From contig CM018906.1 of the NCBI GenBank assembly GCA_009663005.1, positions 694,792-717,291 of the forward strand: DNA of 22,500 bases, in the 5' to 3' direction. This document shows, piece by piece, positions 16,813 through 22,500 of this stretch. Source of the DNA: Actinidia chinensis (Eukaryota > Streptophyta > Magnoliopsida > Ericales > Actinidiaceae). How positions within the stretch are numbered: position 1 is the stretch's first letter; every line of letters begins with the position of its first letter. A model generated the notes under the pieces. The model saw only the letters and a program-made list of their open reading frames with translations. It had not been told where the DNA came from and did no database searches. The translations under genes were made by a program, and so were the position numbers.

Positions 16813-19800
16813 TTAAGGAATGCCGCAAGCAAACTGGCTGAAAGCGGCTCGTATCCATCGCCTAAAAAGTACAGATCATGGTCAGAAAGGCATCCAAAAG
16901 AAAGCAGATTCAAAACGCAAACTTACAATAAAATAGCAACACCGAAGATTTGTCAGAAATCAGATGCAAGTCCTAAAAGACATGTTCAATCATTAAATGT
17001 TTATTTTTTTACAATGTAAACATAAATCTTCAGCTGTTTAATTTTTTTACAAATTGTAAACATAAAATTACTATAAGCCATGAGGGAATATCTTCCAAAA
17101 GTTTACTATGTTTTTTTTGAATCTATCCTATTGAAGATCTTTATTAGGGACAGTGCATTTTATACCGTGTATACTCAATGTGGTGGAACGGGGTCCACAT
17201 TTTTGTAGGGTCTACCACATGTGAGTATTCATTCTCAATGCACTGTATAAAATGCAATGTCCCCATCTTTTTGCCAATCATTGGTCCGACTTCTATGCTT
17301 TTTAGAGAAGAAAAATTCATCTGCCAATTATTTTCTATGTTCCTTTGGGTAATATCACTTGAGACTTCTAACTATCAGAGGTCATGGATCTATTAATGAA
17401 AATTTGCTAAAGTCAGTACAACCCCCACCCCCAACTCAGTCTAGAATTTATCAAATTCCATGAACAAAAGCTTATATCCAGCACACATATGTTTTTGGCA
17501 ATATAAACATAAAGCTTCAGCTGCATAAAATTCACATTTGTCAACATAAAAGTTACTATTGAGCCACGAGGAGCTGTCTTCCAAAAGTTCTTCGAAATGA
17601 CTGGTCACACTTTCTTTTGAATTTGTCCTATTGAATCATGGTCAAAATTACATGCTTTTAAAGGAGAAAATTTCATCTGGACAGTTTATTTTATAAGTTT
17701 CTTTGGGTAATACCCATTCTAACGTCTAACTATAAGATGTCATAGATGCAGTAATGAAAATCTAATAAAGTCAAAAACATCCTCATCAACTTTAGAATTT
17801 ATCAACTTCCTGGTGCAGTGCCAGGGCAAAAGCTTAAGCCAGCATAGCTAAGCTATCCAAGGATTATGGGAAGAAGAAGAAATGGAATGCAAGTGAAATC
17901 TAAAATAAAACTGACGATTTAAATCAGAACCTACCGACACATAGTTATGTTCCGAGAACGATTCTGAATTTGTCTGTTGTATATATCCATGTCTACAGTT
18001 CTGAAGCCAGCGCTCATAAACAAGGTTGACAAACATTCTTCAGAGAAGTAAAAAGCGCTCTGAAGTGCAGAACTGAAGATTGTTAAACCGGCTATACAAT
18101 ATTACTCCTCCAAAGGAAAAATAGTGACCCGGAGTTATGGAGTACTTACAGTACCATCTCCTCGAAGATAGAAGTTCTCACTAATCACCTGATTCCGCTT
18201 ATGCAACTCTACCTAATCATTTGGTCAGCAGAGTTGCATAACAAGAGAATGAGGATTCCAATTCACCATAAGTCAATGAAGAAGTAAAATCCATTAGAGA
18301 AAAAAAGAACAGTCAAAAGTGAAAAGTAAACAAGGAAAATGTGAGTCGGTGACTACAAAATAACTTTAAACTTCTTATTAATTTATAAAGCAATCTATAG
18401 GACCTTTCTCTGGAATGCATTATGGAGAGGAGTAACTTGCTCCAATAGAAACTGGTCATAAATATTTTAAACATTTGGAATGATTTGATATCACCACTCA
18501 AAAAATAATTTATTTCTCTTATTTTTATTTGCTGGGAAGCTAAGAAGCACATCATGTCACACACCAACACGACACTCATCAGACACTTCAAAGCACATTT
18601 TGGATATACGTCCAAATATATTCTACTATTATATGAAGTTTTGTAAACTGGGATATGCTTCAAACACTCGGAGAACTTGTTTATTCCTTACGCACACATG
18701 AAACACATTACAAGTTAATTTAGAAGTAAATGAAAAAAGGAAAAATAACGTATACATATTCTCCTCTTTTAGACTAGAATTTCGTTTTACATAATTATTT
18801 TGTTATTGTATTCCAATGAAATATTCATACACACGATAATCGCTTATTCTTATATATGACATAAAATAAATATAGAGAACTATAAATTTTGTGCATAAAG
18901 TTTTTGTAATCATCATGTCGGTGTCGTGCCATGTGTCCTTGTATGTGCTTCTTAGATGGGAAACAAGGAAAAATAAACTAAAACTAATAACGTGCAAGAA
19001 GATATTGTTGTTCAATATGCGGGACGTATCGTTGATATAGAGAAAAACTGCAAAGCACAGCTAAAGCAAGCTGAGAGGGTAGTTTCATAGTTCTAGAGAA
19101 AACCTCAACAGGCAACAGGGCACACAAAACTTGTACGTACAAGGTATAAAACGAAAAAGAAAAAGAAAAAGCCAGCAAATTGTAAAACAGAATAAAATAG
19201 AAGTGGCTCAAGGGCATGGCGATATTCAAATCAATTTAATTGACACGAATAGCCATAATAACGAGTTGTCAAGTCCAGCTCACCAGCAGCGAAAGAATTA
19301 TAAAATTAGACAAAGTAATGGAAAAGAATTTGCCAGTCGGCAGTAACAGTTCTGTGTGTCTTCCAAATGTTTGGTGAAGTAGTATAAATAAGGCCTAATG
19401 ACAGTAAAAGATATGGATTAAAAATCAGGAAACTTACTTGGGCGTAATCCCCTATCGCGTAGTCTCGTAAAAGAATATATCCATAGGGCTGGACATTGAG
19501 ATAAGCATAGGATGTCAATATGGAAAAACAATGCAATCACCGGAATAAGATAAAACAGGTGGCTATCTCAACCTATACAACGTCGAAGCTACCTTTAATA
19601 CTTTCTTAATGTTCTTCAATACTAATGGCATCTTCTTTGGACAAACTGCAGACAACATAAAAATCTGCTTAACGTGTAAGGTGTTTATACAAGCAGTGAC
19701 GCTGTACTTCATAAAACTAAAATACAAGAAGTCCACATGACTACGGAGGAAAAAGAAAAACTATCCTTCCAAAGATCACAAGAAATAACAACTATAAAAA

Positions 19801-21806
19801 GAAACAAGATGATTCCCACTTTTTTTTTGTCGTTGGTAAGTAATTAACTTATTTCCCGCTCTTACCAAGGTTATGACATCAATAGAAGAAGGCATAATTC
19901 TGTCACAGAGATCATCATTCCCAACGTCACAAACAAATGCATTAACTTGGTCTTCATTGAAATCCACATGTGACTGCATTCAGTGGAAAAACCAAAGTTA
20001 TTTAAATCCTGCCAATCCATTCTAGCAGAAGGATTAACATGGGAAAATCACTACCATACATTGGAAAACCTTAGACTACCATTACCGTAAATTCAAAAAT
20101 AGAGAACGAACATGCTAGGGAATTTTCTATGGAAGAACAAGTGTGTTTGGGGTGGGGATAGTGGGGGAGAATTCTGGGAGGGTAGGTTCACTACCAGTAG
20201 TTATACAATTAGGATAAGAAATTTGCTATTCTTCTGGGTAATAAACCATGGTTGTTTACTGCAGCTCAATCTGTATAACCACGAGTTTATTCACAATCAC
20301 CATCACAAAGATCTCTAACTCAAAAGATACATGAAATAAGGCATATGTACCAGCATTTAATAATACTAATGAGGAAAAAGGAATAGTACAAATTTCCGAT
20401 ATGGAAAGAAATGGTTTTGCATATCAAAGTGAAAATGGGTGAAAAGTAAACTAATATTAGATTTTAAGAGAAACTAAAATATACCTAGAGAGAGAGAGAG
20501 AGAGAGACCTTAACAAGTGCGATTGCACGTGGTGAGTAGTCACAAGCATGAACAAAAAGTTTAGGATATGTAGCAACCAGGGGGAAAATAGTATTGCCAG
20601 CTCCACAACCAACCTGCCAACACAGAATATCATGTTGGCCTTTTACAGTTAATAGCAATTGATCCTAAAACTACTTTCCAAAAGAAATGGAATGGTGATC
20701 ACAAGATTCAATATAGATATTCATCAACTTCTAGAAATGAATTCATATATCATACCTAAGGCAACAAACATTGAGCGTAAACACTTGGGGTTTGGTTCCA
20801 TGGATTTTTTTAATCCAATTGGCTCTATCCAAAAACCTATCAAAGGTTACCTATGTCCTTTCAGACATCAATTCATGTCAGTCATGAACTCAAATTTGAA
20901 AGAAAAATAGTGTTTCCATTGGCAAAAGCAGTATGAAGGCAGCCTGTGTGGCAATGCTGCTAACTCTTATTTCACTACTCTAAGAAACTTTTATGTGTAA
21001 TCACATATCACATATGCTCTTCTCTTTTTTATTTAAAAAAAAAAAGGCCATAAGCAGATCGAAGTAAGCAATATAGTACCAACGGAATCTGCTAGTCTAT
21101 TATTAGTTTGTTCCATGATCAAGGACCTGTAAATCTGCTTGGTGTAGCTTTTTATACTCACAACAAAAATGTTAACATGTTTGGTTAAATAACTCATTAG
21201 ATAGCTTGTTGAGAAGTGAATGTCTCAAATGCCTTTTTGTCCATGTGCATGTAAGTGGAAAGAGCATGGCCTCTTTGTCCATACGTATTTTACCAGCTCC
21301 AAAAAGGGGGGGAAGCACAAATTCGAGCTTAAACAAGTCACTTTTTTGGTCAAATAAGCTGAAAAGGCCAAATAAGTAATAATAAAATTGATACCAAGCG
21401 CCATTACCATTAGTCAGCCTTTTTTTAATTAAATAAGCTAGCTTATAAGTGCTAGAAAACATGCTCTACCCTATGGACACAGCTCATATAATCAACTATA
21501 TCACATTCCCAGAAATTAAGGAGAAAAACTACAAGAAATTTTCTTCAATTGCATTCAGCAACACATTTAAAACATCATCATTTGTTAGTTGTTACACTGC
21601 TTTGTGTTTGTGATTAATTGAACTTTCTCAGATTGCACAGAAACAATGAAAATAAATTAGTAGAACTTTGGGCGGGGGGCGGCAGTTAATTAGTAGTAGT
21701 AGCAAGTCACAACCTCTAAAACAACCTTCCCACTAGAGGTTGCAGAATTATCATCATTGAAGTAGTGCCCCCAGTCCTTTTCCAAGTAATGTCGGTCCTT
21801 GAAGAA
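16813..21806 (-). CDS. METTL2/6/8-like (TRM140-type) tRNA 3-methylcytidine methyltransferase, partial at 5' end
   Basis: This is a class I SAM-dependent methyltransferase. By family it is expected to make m3C in the anticodon loop of certain tRNAs. Eight coding exons, in gene order: 21806-21714, 20613-20509, 19973-19866, 19664-19593, 19488-19438, 18212-18150, 18059-17935 and 16861-16813, ending in TAA at 16813. All join in frame and give 221 residues. Motifs in order: FFKDRHYLEKDWGHYF; SAM motif I across the first splice junction (VVLE|VGCGAGNT); acidic motif ACDYSPRA; SSIDVITLIFMLSAVCP; LLRDYAIGDYAQ; ISENFYLRGDGT; QNRSRNITMCRRWIRAAF. The acceptor at 18213 (ATTAG|GTAGAG) was chosen because it keeps the frame (VELHKRNQ). 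The end SQFACGIP is short. The region before FFKDRH (family FWxxxYxxxAxxYWDxFY) is not found up to 22500, so the gene continues beyond. No lesions are seen. Arabidopsis At2g26200 is a relative, but its second, C-terminal methyltransferase domain is absent here. Confidence 0.88.
16999..17850 (-). repeat. Tandem duplication (unit about 360 bp) in the last methyltransferase intron
   Basis: Copy 1 (16999-17490) and copy 2 (17491 to about 17850) abut. Matched landmarks in the same order: ATAAATCTTCAGCTG / ATAAAGCTTCAGCTG, GTCTTCCAAAAGTT-type text (17093 / 17579), CTATTGAA (17129 / 17629), TTTGGGTAATA (17344 / 17702), TAGAATTTATCAA (17442 / 17793) and CAAAAGCTTA (17465 / 17827). Copy 1 is about 130 bp longer only because it carries the MITE at 17147-17263. 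Divergence is moderate, so the duplication is not very recent. Confidence 0.82.
17147..17263. mobile_element. 117-bp foldback MITE inside duplication copy 1
   Basis: The left end GGGACAGTGCATTTTATAC and the right end reverse-complemented GGGACATTGCATTTTATAC differ at one base. The rest is partly palindromic (TATACTCA against TGAGTATT), giving a near-complete foldback. ATCTTTATT before and ATCTTTTTG after suggest an imperfect 9-bp target duplication, one base from each end. The sister duplication copy lacks the insert, giving an empty-site comparison (CTATTGAATCATGG). Confidence 0.8.
20488..20507 (-). repeat. (GA/CT)n microsatellite at a methyltransferase 5' splice site
   Basis: On the minus strand the exon ends CTTGTTAAG|GTCTCTCTCT, so the CT repeat starts within the donor itself. 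The +3 to +6 donor bases are repeat bases (CTCT), which makes the donor weak. Confidence 0.8.
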
Positions 21807-22500
21807 CTGCAACAAATCATCAGTTTAACGCACAAACGTATATACATGCATATACACATCTATATGTCTCTCTATCTATACTATATAGCGAGGAACAACC
21901 AGTTTGGTCTCCTTTTTGAAGAACAGTCACGCTTATTTATTGGTAATTACCCTTATTGTCAATCAACAATAACGGTTTTCAAAAATTCTCATAACTAATT
22001 ATAAGGATAAAATCGTGTAATTACTAATCCCATCAACATTTGGTGAAAAAAACACTTCCTCACAATCCCAACAGTTATGCAGCCCACTTCTACCATTTTT
22101 CTCTAAAAAACAACTCAATATTTTACTTTATTTATTTTTTATTTCCGTGCACAGGCATTGCCTGTGCCTAAGAGTTGTGGAGTTTGGTGTTTACTGATTT
22201 CGAACCTCCCTCTTTTTTTTTTTATTCCTATATTAGCCTCGTTATCAACAAAAAACTCTAAAAAATCCCTAAACTAAGCATAAGAGTAAAATGGTAAAAT
22301 TAATAAAACTCACCTCGCTGTTTGGTTGAACACCAATTCATTGATTATTATTATTATTTTTTGCTTTCACAGATGCGTGTGCCTCGTAGTATAGTACACA
22401 CGCACACAAAGCATTCTATACACACGATGTAAATTTTACATGAGATTTGAATAATTGAAGCTATAGTAACTGATGATCAGGTGAGCATGAAGAGTGATAC
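21807..22500 (-). other. Intron/upstream part of the methyltransferase gene, no exon recognised
   Basis: Searched for the exon that should precede FFKDRH; none is recognisable. A minus-strand CAAACAGCGAG|GTGAGT near 22314 resembles a donor, but the sequence before it lacks family similarity. A near-perfect 19-nt palindrome (GCACAGGCA-T-TGCCTGTGC) lies at 22149-22167. Confidence 0.4.

Noticed and set aside
17848..18036. 62-codon minus frame read as a separate small protein
   Set aside because: It overlaps the methyltransferase exon 18059-17935 in a wrong frame; the correct frame gives the family motif NRSRNITM.
21172..21462. 96-codon minus frame and TGTTTGGTTAAATAA words as an hAT element
   Set aside because: No protein family, and the possible ends (GTTTGGT near 21179, ACCAAGC near 21394) match too poorly to call terminal repeats.

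Overview
This is plant nuclear DNA, most likely from a eudicot. It is AT-rich, and its genes have GT-AG introns with pyrimidine tracts. The families are plant ones: an NF-YA factor with a miR169 site, a plant PGG-type ankyrin protein, a plant-type SLC25 carrier and a METTL-type methyltransferase. Short TIR elements, tRNA-derived SINEs and a solo LTR sit between and inside the genes. I see no bacterial, organellar or viral gene block, no tRNA or rRNA gene and no CRISPR. Species cannot be fixed from the sequence alone.

Layout, left to right. 1-143: end of a repeat running off the left edge. 144-1650: AT-rich, no gene. 1660-6700 (+): an NF-YA gene with a possible leader exon, a 389-bp solo LTR in an intron, four recognisable coding exons and a miR169 site. 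Its exons do not join in frame and its C-terminus is frameshifted, so it looks degenerate. 6700-9186: intergenic, with two SINE-like sequences and one short TIR element. 9187-10233 (-): an intact single-exon mitochondrial carrier; its leader encodes a 45-residue uORF through a hexanucleotide repeat. 10971-11373: a second, diverged copy of the same TIR element, so the carrier is bracketed by two family members. 12514-14378 (-): a two-exon ankyrin/PGG pseudogene with at least five frame lesions. 15031-15914: an 884-bp TIR element. 16813 to beyond 22500 (-): a METTL2/6-like tRNA m3C methyltransferase. Eight coding exons splice cleanly here; the N-terminal exon(s) lie outside the window. Its last intron holds a 360-bp tandem duplication, one copy of which carries a 117-bp foldback MITE.

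The genes do not form a pathway; this is an ordinary gene neighbourhood. The main contrast is two decayed genes (NF-YA, ankyrin/PGG) interleaved with two undamaged ones (carrier, methyltransferase). That argues for real gene decay rather than general sequencing error. I found no convincing new multi-gene system. The most useful observations are the NF-YA frame break with a retained miR169 site, the uORF built from a microsatellite, the dated-looking solo LTR and the nested duplication/MITE.
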